This document shows positions 1 to 5,466 of a stretch of 5,578 nucleotides of DNA, piece after piece. A program made the position numbers and the translations under genes. The stretch is from positions 1 through 5,578 of the forward strand of contig DPMS01000799.1 of NCBI GenBank assembly GCA_003541285.1, read 5' to 3'. This DNA comes from Actinomycetota bacterium (GTDB lineage Bacteria > Actinomycetota > Actinomycetes > Streptosporangiales > Streptosporangiaceae). Every line of letters starts with the position of its first letter. Position 1 is the stretch's first letter. The notes beneath the pieces were generated by a model that was not told the origin of the DNA, ran no database searches, and saw only the letters and a list, made by a program, of their open reading frames with translations.

Positions 1-1
1 A

Positions 2-856
2 GCCACAGCGGGACCAGCCACGCCGGAACGGCCGGGGCGGCCGCGGAGCAAGCCGCAACGTAAGAAGTCCGCGGCCGATGTGCCGGTGGCGGCCGCGGAG
101 CCGGGGATGACCGGGATCCTGGGGCAGGATCAGCTGCACCGTACCTGGCCGAGCCTGACCGTGCTGGCCAGCCTCAGAGCCGACCCCCAGCTGGCATGGT
201 GGGCCCGGCTGGCGGTTGTCTCGGTCAGCGTCGCGGCCGTGATGACCCTGCTCACCAACTGGCGGATCGGCCTGACCGTGGCAGCCCTGGCCGCGACCGC
301 CGACAGCCTCTACCACGCCCGGACAAGAGCTGTCATTCCTGCCGCCGCCCGGGTGACCTCGGCTCAGCGGCGTACCCGGCGCCGGCTGGTGCGGCTAGCG
401 CCATCCGGTTACATCTCCCTGCATGGCCGGATGATCCCCGGCACCGAATCCGTCATCGATCACCTTGTCATCGGCCCGGCCGGCGTCTACGCGGTGGGCT
501 CCCAGCGCTGGGACCGGCGGCTGCCGGTCCGCGCCACCCAGGGCGGCCAGTTGTATCACGGGCCGTTCGACCAGGCAGCCGTGCTCAGGAACACGCGGGG
601 GCTGGCAGGACAGGCGGGCCGCCTGATCAGCGAGGCGCTGGGGCAGCCGGTGACCGCACGCCCCGCGATGGTCATCTACGGGCCCACCGTCCCCTGGGTG
701 GTGGTCAAGGTCAGCGGGGTCGACGTGTTCTGCGGCCGCAGGCTCGGCAAGTACCTGCGGCGCGAGGCCTGCGCCAACCGCACCCGCCGCCTCGACGCTC
801 GGCAGATTGAGCTCATCCACGCAGCCGCGGCCCAGTTGCTTCCCCCGGTGCGCTAG
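2..856 (+). CDS. NERD-like domain membrane protein, probably 5'-partial
   Basis: The reading frame is open from the left edge, so the true start is probably upstream. The first internal start is GTG at 80 (258 aa from there), but it has no good Shine-Dalgarno, and the codons before it read as a plausible Pro/Lys/Arg-rich segment. Numbering from GTG 80, residues about 42-59 and 61-78 form two likely membrane helices. An Arg-rich stretch (97-105) then leads into a soluble C-terminal domain. The pattern I126-D127-H-L-V-I-G-P-A-G-V-Y-A-V followed by W144 resembles the core of NERD (nuclease-related) domains. The usual E-x-K after the strand is here G140-S141-Q142, so nuclease activity is doubtful. 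Actinomycetes carry many such NERD-like proteins of unknown role. The fold assignment is fairly sure; the function is not known. It may be unrelated to ilvD downstream, since 173 bp of structured DNA separate them. Confidence 0.72.
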   Translation, partial: ATAGPATPERPGRPRSKPQRKKSAADVPVAAAEPGMTGILGQDQLHRTWPSLTVLASLRADPQLAWWARLAVVSVSVAAVMTLLTNWRIGLTVAALAATADSLYHARTRAVIPAAARVTSAQRRTRRRLVRLAPSGYISLHGRMIPGTESVIDHLVIGPAGVYAVGSQRWDRRLPVRATQGGQLYHGPFDQAAVLRNTRGLAGQAGRLISEALGQPVTARPAMVIYGPTVPWVVVKVSGVDVFCGRRLGKYLRREACANRTRRLDARQIELIHAAAAQLLPPVR

Positions 857-878
857 CCCGGCCCGGGCTTCGCCGGCG

Positions 879-948
879 ATGGATGTGGATTTGATGCCAA
901 TGGACAGGCGGGGCCCCGCCAATGGGCAGGCATGGAGGCCACATCCAT
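879..948. repeat. Nested inverted repeats with one common centre, upstream of ilvD
   Basis: Three perfect inverted repeats share the same centre, between 913 and 914. The outer arms are 879-888 and 939-948 (10 bp, ATGGATGTGG). The middle arms are 894-898 and 929-933 (5 bp, ATGCC/GGCAT). The core is a 14-bp palindrome at 907-920 (GGCGGGGCCCCGCC). Altogether 24 of 35 symmetric position pairs are complementary. As RNA it could fold into a long hairpin with internal loops; as DNA it could be a dimer or tetramer operator. It starts 22 bp after the stop of the NERD-like gene, so a terminator role is also possible, although no T-tract follows. The symmetry is directly visible; the role is unknown. 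Confidence 0.7.
897..930. repeat. Direct repeat CCAATGGRCAGG, 22-bp period
   Basis: The 12-mer at 897-908 (CCAATGGACAGG) recurs at 919-930 (CCAATGGGCAGG) with one mismatch. The offset of 22 bp is about two helical turns. The copies sit inside the dyad element and overlap the edges of its central palindrome. Same-face spacing fits a pair of protein-binding sites, but no regulator can be named. Confidence 0.5.
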
Positions 949-956
949 GCCTGACG

Positions 957-981
957 CTGGCTGGCCGGAGAGGGCCGCCAG
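957..981 (+). other. GC-rich hairpin upstream of ilvD
   Basis: Positions 957-961 (CTGGC) pair with 977-981 (GCCAG), and 963-966 pair with 973-976 (GGCC/GGCC). This leaves a bulged T at 962 and a 6-nt loop (GGAGAG). It could be a T-less terminator for the preceding gene, as is common in actinomycetes, or part of an ilvD leader if transcription starts further upstream. The loop is purine-rich but is not followed by a start codon. Confidence 0.35.
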
Positions 982-998
982 GCGGGTCCGGGCCCCGG

Positions 999-1004
999 TA
1001 GGCT
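999..1004 (+). promoter_or_regulatory. Possible -10 box for ilvD
   Basis: TAGGCT resembles the actinomycete -10 consensus (TAnnnT) and would give a short 5' leader of about 20 nt before the ilvD ATG. No convincing -35 hexamer sits 16-18 bp upstream (the region is CGCCAG-like), so this is weak. If it is real, the dyad and hairpin at 879-981 lie upstream of the transcript and would act as DNA elements. Confidence 0.25.
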
Positions 1005-1020
1005 GAGGACTTCCGCATCT

Positions 1021-1025
1021 GGAGG
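1021..1025 (+). promoter_or_regulatory. Shine-Dalgarno of ilvD
   Basis: GGAGG lies 4 nt before the ATG at 1030 and fixes the ilvD start. The resulting N-terminus matches the family's usual start. Confidence 0.8.
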
Positions 1026-1029
1026 AAAC

Positions 1030-2892
1030 ATGCCGCCGCTACGCTCCCGCACCGTCACGCACGGGCGGAACATGGCCGGGGCGCGCGCGCTGCTGCGTGC
1101 CACCGGGGTCGCACGCGAGGATCTCGGCAAGCCGATCGTCGCGGTCGCCAACAGCTTCACCGAGTTCGTTCCCGGCCACGTGCACCTGCGCGAGGTCGGG
1201 CAGGTCGTCGCTGACGCGGTCAAGGGCGCCGGGGCGATTCCCCGGGAGTTCAACACGATCGCCGTCGACGACGGCATCGCGATGGGGCACGGCGGCATGC
1301 TGTACTCCCTGCCCAGCCGCGAGCTGATCGCCGACTCGGTTGAGTACATGGTGAACGCGCACTGTGCGGACGCGCTGGTCTGCATCTCCAACTGCGACAA
1401 GATCACCCCGGGGATGCTCATGGCCGCGCTGCGGCTGAATATCCCTGCCGTGTTCGTGTCCGGCGGCCCGATGGAGGCCGGTGTCCCCCGCCCCGATGGG
1501 GAGACCGCCGGCAGCAGCCCCCTCAAGATCGACCTGATCGATTCGATGATCGCGTCCGCTGATCCGTCGGTGTCGGGCGAGCGGCTGGCCGAACTGGAGG
1601 AGGCCGCGTGTCCTACCTGCGGCTCCTGTTCGGGCATGTTCACCGCCAACTCCATGAACTGCCTGACCGAGGCGATCGGCCTGGCGCTGCCCGGCAATGG
1701 CACCACGCTGGCCACCCATACCGCGCGGCGCGGGCTGTTCGAGCAGGCAGGCCGGGTCGTGGTGGACCTGACCAGGCGGTATTACGAGGATGACGACGAG
1801 TCGGTGCTGCCGCTGTCGATCGCGACCCGGGACGCGTTCGAGAACGCGATGGCCCTGGACATCGCGATGGGCGGCTCCACCAACACGATCCTGCACCTGC
1901 TGGCCGCCGCGCACGAGGCACGGGTCGGCTTCGGGCTGAAGGAGATCGACGAGCTGTCGCGGCGGGTGCCGTGCCTGTGCAAGGTCGCGCCGAGCAGCAG
2001 CTACCACGTGGAGGATGTGCACCGGGCCGGCGGTATCCCCGCGATCCTCGGCGAACTGGACCGGGCAGGCCTGCTCAACCAGGGCGTTCACACCGTGCAC
2101 AGCCCCTCGCTGCGGTCGTTCCTGGACCGCTGGGACATCCGCTCGGAATCGGCCCAGCCGCAGGCGCGCGAACTCTTCCACGCCGCTCCTGGCGGGATCC
2201 GCACCATCAAGCCGTACTCGCAGGACACCCGGTGGACGTCACTGGACGAGGACCGGGCAGAGGGCTGCATCAGGGACAGGCAGCACGCCTATACCGCCGA
2301 CGGGGGCCTCGCCGTGCTCTACGGCAATCTGGCACCCGAAGGCGCGATCGTGAAGACGGCCGGGGTGCCGGAGGAGCTGTGGCGGTTCTCCGGGCCGGCC
2401 CGGGTCTTCGAGAGCCAGGAAGACGCGGTGGACGGCATCCTGGGCGGAAAGGTGGCCGCGGGCGATGTGGTGACCATCCGGTACGAGGGGCCCAAGGGCG
2501 GGCCGGGCATGCAGGAGATGCTGTACCCCACCAGCTTCCTCAAGGGCAAGGGCCTGGGCCGGGCTTGCGCCCTGATCACTGACGGCCGGTTCTCGGGCGG
2601 CACCACCGGGCTATCGATCGGGCACGTGTCCCCCGAGGCCGCGGCCGGTGGGCTGATCGCCCTGGTCGAGGACGGGGACCGGGTAGAGATCGACATCCCG
2701 CGCCGCGAGCTCACGCTCGACGTGCCGGCCACTGAACTCGCCGCCCGGCGGGAACGGCTGCTGGCCAGCGAGAGTGGTTTCCGGCCCGCTGCCCGCCAGC
2801 GGCAGGTCAGCCAGGCGCTTGCGGTGTACGCGGCGATGGCGACGTCCGCCTCCACTGGCGCGGTGCGCGACCTCGGCGGACTCGGCGAGTGA
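1030..2892 (+). CDS. ilvD: Dihydroxy-acid dehydratase IlvD
   Basis: This enzyme (EC 4.2.1.9) dehydrates 2,3-dihydroxy-isovalerate and 2,3-dihydroxy-3-methylvalerate to the 2-oxo acids. It serves valine, leucine and isoleucine synthesis and also supplies the pantothenate precursor. It acts in the cytoplasm with an Fe-S cluster and Mg2+. The 620-residue product resembles E. coli IlvD (616 aa) from end to end. It has the start R-S-x-T-x-T-H-G-R-N-M-A-G-A-R, Mg ligands D81 and D123, the carbamylatable K124 in C122-D-K-I-T-P-G-M, and C194-P-T-C-G-S-C200, where C200 matches E. coli C195. E496 and the catalytic-base serine S522 in D-G-R-F-S-G-G are present. G49 stands where [2Fe-2S] dehydratases have a third cysteine, so an oxygen-labile [4Fe-4S] type is inferred. 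The GGAGG at 1021 supports the start. menA follows after 40 bp and may be co-transcribed. The frame is intact. Confidence 0.97.
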   Translation: MPPLRSRTVTHGRNMAGARALLRATGVAREDLGKPIVAVANSFTEFVPGHVHLREVGQVVADAVKGAGAIPREFNTIAVDDGIAMGHGGMLYSLPSRELIADSVEYMVNAHCADALVCISNCDKITPGMLMAALRLNIPAVFVSGGPMEAGVPRPDGETAGSSPLKIDLIDSMIASADPSVSGERLAELEEAACPTCGSCSGMFTANSMNCLTEAIGLALPGNGTTLATHTARRGLFEQAGRVVVDLTRRYYEDDDESVLPLSIATRDAFENAMALDIAMGGSTNTILHLLAAAHEARVGFGLKEIDELSRRVPCLCKVAPSSSYHVEDVHRAGGIPAILGELDRAGLLNQGVHTVHSPSLRSFLDRWDIRSESAQPQARELFHAAPGGIRTIKPYSQDTRWTSLDEDRAEGCIRDRQHAYTADGGLAVLYGNLAPEGAIVKTAGVPEELWRFSGPARVFESQEDAVDGILGGKVAAGDVVTIRYEGPKGGPGMQEMLYPTSFLKGKGLGRACALITDGRFSGGTTGLSIGHVSPEAAAGGLIALVEDGDRVEIDIPRRELTLDVPATELAARRERLLASESGFRPAARQRQVSQALAVYAAMATSASTGAVRDLGGLGE

Positions 2893-2932
2893 GGCCAGCG
2901 ACCGGTCTGGCGGATCACTCGGGCCCGGACTA

Positions 2933-3805
2933 GTGGCGACAGCACGGGAATGGCTGGGCGGTGCCCGGCCACGGACACTGCCAGCGGCCATCGTCCCGGT
3001 GGTGGTGGGCTCGGGGGTTGCCTTCGGGTATGGGCGGTTCTCCGCCGGGCGGGCCGGCCTGGCACTGGTTGTCGCCCTGGCCCTGCAGATAGGGGTCAAC
3101 TACGCCAACGACTACAGCGACGGTGTCCGCGGCGCGGATGAGCGCCGCCTCGGGCCGGTCCGGCTGGTGGCCGCCGGGCTCGCTCCCCCGCGGCAGGTGC
3201 TCGCCGCCGCGCTGGCCAGTTTCGCCACCGCCTGCCTCGCAGGCTTCGCGCTGGCCGCCACCACCTCCTGGTGGCTGGTCCTCCTGGGCGCGGCCGCCGT
3301 GGCCGCGGCCTGGACCTACACCGGCGGCAGCCGGCCCTACGGCTACCGGGGCCTGGGCGAGGTTGCCGTCTTCGCCTTCTTCGGGGTCGCCGCCGTGGCC
3401 GGCACCGCGTATGTCCAGATGGACTCGGTGACCTGGCTGGTCCTGGCGGCCTGCGTCCCGGTCGGGCTGCTCGCCTGCGCCCTGCTGGTCGTCAACAACC
3501 TGCGGGACATCCCCTCTGACCTGGCGGCGGGCAAGCACACCCTGGCGGTTCTCATCGGCGACCAGCGCACCCGCGTGCTGTACGGCAGTTGCCTGCTGAT
3601 CCCGTTCGGCATGGCGGTGCTGATCGCCCTGGCAAGGCCGCTCGCGCTGCTGGCTCTGGCGACCGTCCCGCTCGCGCTCATCCCGCTCCGGGCGGTACGG
3701 GCGGGCGCGGCCGGCCCCGCGCTGATCGGCGCGCTCGGGCAGACGGGCCGGCTGCAACTGGCGTTCGGCGCGCTGCTGACCGTTGGCCTGGCGATCCGCT
3801 ACTGA
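2933..3805 (+). CDS. menA: 1,4-dihydroxy-2-naphthoate polyprenyltransferase MenA
   Basis: MenA is a UbiA-superfamily membrane enzyme. It joins a polyprenyl diphosphate to 1,4-dihydroxy-2-naphthoate with loss of CO2, giving demethylmenaquinone. The 290-aa product closely resembles mycobacterial MenA in length and motifs. It opens with W-L-x-G-A-R-P-R-T-L-P (7-17) and has the first Mg/diphosphate motif N59-D60-Y-S-D63-G-V-R-G-A-D69. The signature Y-T-G-G-S-R-P-Y-G-Y-R-G-L-G-E follows at 129-143, then the second Asp-rich motif N188-N-L-R-D192-I-P-S-D196 with G-K-H-T-L. Hydrophobic segments throughout suggest 8-9 membrane helices. I chose the GTG at 2933 because it gives the family's usual N-terminus. 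The frame is open back to 2774, but that part overlaps ilvD and is Arg-rich. No strong Shine-Dalgarno is visible, so translation may depend on readthrough or coupling from ilvD, which ends 40 bp upstream. Confidence 0.93.
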   Translation: MATAREWLGGARPRTLPAAIVPVVVGSGVAFGYGRFSAGRAGLALVVALALQIGVNYANDYSDGVRGADERRLGPVRLVAAGLAPPRQVLAAALASFATACLAGFALAATTSWWLVLLGAAAVAAAWTYTGGSRPYGYRGLGEVAVFAFFGVAAVAGTAYVQMDSVTWLVLAACVPVGLLACALLVVNNLRDIPSDLAAGKHTLAVLIGDQRTRVLYGSCLLIPFGMAVLIALARPLALLALATVPLALIPLRAVRAGAAGPALIGALGQTGRLQLAFGALLTVGLAIRY

Positions 3806-3820
3806 GCCCGCCCAGACCAG

Positions 3821-4867
3821 TCAGGTAACCGGCTGCACCTGCTCACCGTCAGGGCCGGGCGCCGCGGCCGGGGGTGGTCCGGCCGGGGAAGACACGGCCG
3901 CGGGCGGCACCACCGGGGAAGACCCGGCCGGGGGTGACACCGACCCGGCCGGCGGTGACACGGCCGGCTGGGGCGCCGGGGCGGGCTGCTCCTGGCGCCC
4001 GACCGCGAAAGCGCCGCCGAGCTGCTTCAGGGCCGTGGTCAGCTCGCTCGGGATCATCCATACGGTGCTCCCCTGGCCCTGCGCGATCTGCGGCAGGGAC
4101 TGCAGGTACTGGTAGGCGAGCAGCTTCGGGTCCGGGTCACCGGTGTGGATGGCGCGGAAGACGGTATCGATCGCCTGGGCCTCGCCCTCGGCGCGCAGGA
4201 TCGCCCCCTGCTTCTCCCCCTCCGCCCGCAAGATCGTGCTCTGCTTGTCGCCCTCGGCGGTCAGGATCTGGGACTGGCGGACGCCTTCCGCGGTGAGGAT
4301 GGCCGCGCGCTTCTCGCGTTCCGCCCGCATCTGCTTTTCCATCGCGTCCTTGACGCTCTGTGGTGGGTCGATCGCCTTGATCTCCACCCGGGTCGTCCGG
4401 ATTCCCCACTTGCCCGACGCTTCGTCGAGCACCCCGCGCAGCATGGTGTTGATCCGGTCGCGCGAGGTCAGCGTGTCCTCCAGGTCCATGCTGCCGATCA
4501 CGCTGCGCAGCATGGTGGCGGTGAGCTGCTCAATGGCCTGGATGTAGTTGACAATCTCGTAGTCGGCCGCCCGCGGATCGGTTACCTGGAAGAACAGCAC
4601 GGTGTCGATGAGGACAACGAGGTTGTCCTCGGTGATGACGGGCTGCCCCATGAACGAGACCACCTGCTCGCGCAGATCGATCAGCGGCTTGACCCGGTCG
4701 ATGACCGGGACGATGAAGTTCAGCCCCGGCTCGAGGGTCTTGCGGTACCGGCCGAGGCGCTCAACGTTGCGGGCCCGCGCCTGGGGGACGATGCGGACAG
4801 ACCTGGCCACCACGATGATCATGAGCAGGACGACGACCAGCCCGATGATGGGCGCGGCGAATTGCAT
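3821..4867 (-). CDS. SPFH/Band 7 (stomatin-like, QmcA-type) membrane protein
   Basis: This 348-aa protein has one N-terminal membrane helix (residues about 6-21) and an SPFH/Band 7 domain (about 24-185). The domain contains the typical R-N-V-E-R-L-G-R-Y, L-E-P-G-L-N-F-I-V-P and L-R-E-Q-V-V-x-F segments. A charged helical region follows (176-232) with four 11-residue units around I-L-x-A-E-G-x-x-Q (189-232). Next come the A-Y-Q-Y-L-Q-S-L-P-Q segment (251-260) common in stomatin-like proteins and a Pro/Ala/Ser-rich tail (294-348). Family members oligomerise into membrane-bound rings or scaffolds and organise membrane microdomains or proteases; any client here is unknown. It starts 3 nt after the nfeD stop, and its GGGAG Shine-Dalgarno (4874-4878) lies within the last nfeD codons, so translational coupling is likely. 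The tail is longer and more low-complexity than in E. coli QmcA (about 305 aa). Confidence 0.93.
   Translation of the reverse strand: MQFAAPIIGLVVVLLMIIVVARSVRIVPQARARNVERLGRYRKTLEPGLNFIVPVIDRVKPLIDLREQVVSFMGQPVITEDNLVVLIDTVLFFQVTDPRAADYEIVNYIQAIEQLTATMLRSVIGSMDLEDTLTSRDRINTMLRGVLDEASGKWGIRTTRVEIKAIDPPQSVKDAMEKQMRAEREKRAAILTAEGVRQSQILTAEGDKQSTILRAEGEKQGAILRAEGEAQAIDTVFRAIHTGDPDPKLLAYQYLQSLPQIAQGQGSTVWMIPSELTTALKQLGGAFAVGRQEQPAPAPQPAVSPPAGSVSPPAGSSPVVPPAAVSSPAGPPPAAAPGPDGEQVQPVT
3883..3961. repeat. Imperfect DNA repeats encoding the Pro-rich tail of the SPFH protein
   Basis: An 18-bp segment at 3883-3900 recurs at 3913-3930 (30-bp period, 17 of 18 identical), centred on CCGGGGAAGAC. Next to it GGTGACAC occurs at 3933-3940 and again at 3954-3961 (21-bp period). 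Both periods are multiples of three. On the minus strand they encode S-P-P-A-G-S-type units, so copy-number change would lengthen or shorten the tail without a frameshift. Confidence 0.55.
4172..4303 (-). repeat. Four 33-bp coding repeats (11-residue units) in the SPFH gene
   Basis: Residues 189-199, 200-210, 211-221 and 222-232 are four tandem units of the form x-I-L-x-A-E-G-x-x-Q-x. They correspond to four 33-bp DNA units. Eleven-residue periodicity suits a long, nearly straight coiled coil, as expected after an SPFH domain. The repeat is typical of stomatin-like proteins, although here it is unusually regular. Confidence 0.7.
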
Positions 4868-4870
4868 GGC

Positions 4871-5302
4871 TTACTCCCGGGGATAGACAAGAGCCGTCGC
4901 GCCATCGATCTTCATGACGTCGACTTTGGTGCCTGCGGGTATGACAAGGTCCTCGTCGTAGGGCCGCGCCGACCATTCCTCGCCGCCGATCCTGACCCGC
5001 CCCCCATGCGCGCTGACCTCCTCCAGCACCAACCCCGGCTTGCCGACGAGGGCGGCGGCGCCGGTCCGCAGCAGCGGGGCCTGCCGGACGTGCCGCCTGG
5101 CGACCGGCCACACCAGGCCCAGGCCGGCCGCGGACGCGGCGGCGAATACGGCGACTTGGACCGGCAGTGGCAGGCCGAGAGCCGCGGAGATGGCGGTCAC
5201 CCCTGCCGCCGCCGCGACCAGGCCAAGCGCCAGCGTCGTTGTCAGAACCTCCGCGACCGCCAGCACGATGGCGGCAATCAGCCAGATGACCCACCAGTGC
5301 AT
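4871..5302 (-). CDS. NfeD family membrane protein with OB-fold domain
   Basis: This 143-aa protein belongs to the short NfeD (YbbJ-like) class. It has three predicted membrane helices (about 4-22, 26-44 and 48-67) and then a C-terminal OB-fold (about 82-143). The OB-fold carries the typical pattern L-V-G-K-P-G-L-V, G-G-R-V-R-I-G-G-E-E-W-S-A-R and G-T-K-V-D-V. In bacteria and archaea NfeD genes are commonly paired with SPFH genes, and the OB-fold is thought to interact with the SPFH partner. Here nfeD is first in the operon and ends 3 bp before the SPFH start. The ATG at 5302 is preferred because GGGAG (5308-5312) lies 5 nt upstream and the protein then begins M-H-W-W just before the first helix. 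An in-frame GTG at 5338 would add 12 residues with less support. No serine-protease (long NfeD) domain is present. Confidence 0.92.
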   Translation of the reverse strand: MHWWVIWLIAAIVLAVAEVLTTTLALGLVAAAAGVTAISAALGLPLPVQVAVFAAASAAGLGLVWPVARRHVRQAPLLRTGAAALVGKPGLVLEEVSAHGGRVRIGGEEWSARPYDEDLVIPAGTKVDVMKIDGATALVYPRE

Positions 5303-5323
5303 GGCCGCTCCCGGGGCAGAACC

Positions 5324-5362
5324 GACAACGGGGAGCACCCGCAGACGCGCGTCCCCGCTGTC
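5324..5362 (-). promoter_or_regulatory. Inverted repeat at the expected nfeD transcription start
   Basis: The arms are 5324-5334 and 5352-5362: GACA pairs with TGTC and CGGGGA with TCCCCG, with one A/C mismatch between them, all around a single centre at 5343. The core includes the 10-bp palindrome GACGCGCGTC (5344-5353), which overlaps the right arm. It starts just downstream of the candidate -10 box, so it could be an operator or a 5'-leader hairpin in the nfeD mRNA. Confidence 0.4.
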
Positions 5363-5370
5363 CCTATGTG

Positions 5371-5400
5371 AATCTATCTCTGCCCGCAGCGCGCGGTCAT
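5371..5400 (-). promoter_or_regulatory. Candidate promoter of the nfeD-SPFH operon
   Basis: Read on the minus strand, ATGACC (5395-5400) resembles the -35 consensus TTGACA. An 18-bp spacer separates it from TAGATT (5371-5376), a good actinomycete -10 box. Transcription would begin near 5364, leaving a leader of about 60 nt before the nfeD ATG. The area is also the least GC-rich part of the window, which fits a promoter. Confidence 0.5.
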
Positions 5401-5466
5401 GGCTATTTGTGATGGCCAGGACATCGCCGCGATGGGCTTGTAGCGGCTGTGCCGCCTTTCATGACG

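Noticed and set aside
879..1001. A short plus-strand frame starting at ATG 879 as an attenuator leader peptide for ilvD
   Set aside because: It has no Shine-Dalgarno and only scattered Val and Leu codons rather than a run of branched-chain codons, and it becomes Arg/Gly/Pro-rich, as expected of a chance frame in GC-rich DNA.
1039..2181. A 380-codon minus-strand open frame opposite ilvD
   Set aside because: It lies wholly antisense to a highly conserved enzyme gene, and its composition is Arg/Gly/Gln/His-rich with no recognisable domain.
2774..2932. A longer MenA starting at GTG 2774
   Set aside because: The extra 53 residues overlap ilvD, are Arg/Ser-rich and have no counterpart in MenA proteins. 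The GTG at 2933 gives the usual N-terminus.
4145..5371. A 408-codon plus-strand open frame opposite nfeD and the SPFH gene
   Set aside because: It is antisense to two clearly recognised genes, and its Asp/Arg/His/Gly-rich translation is typical of a shadow frame in GC-rich DNA.
5443..5455. Hairpin GCGGC-TGT-GCCGC as a terminator downstream of the possible right-edge gene
   Set aside because: The stem is only 5 bp with a 3-nt loop and no T-tract in the minus direction, which is easily reached by chance at this GC content.
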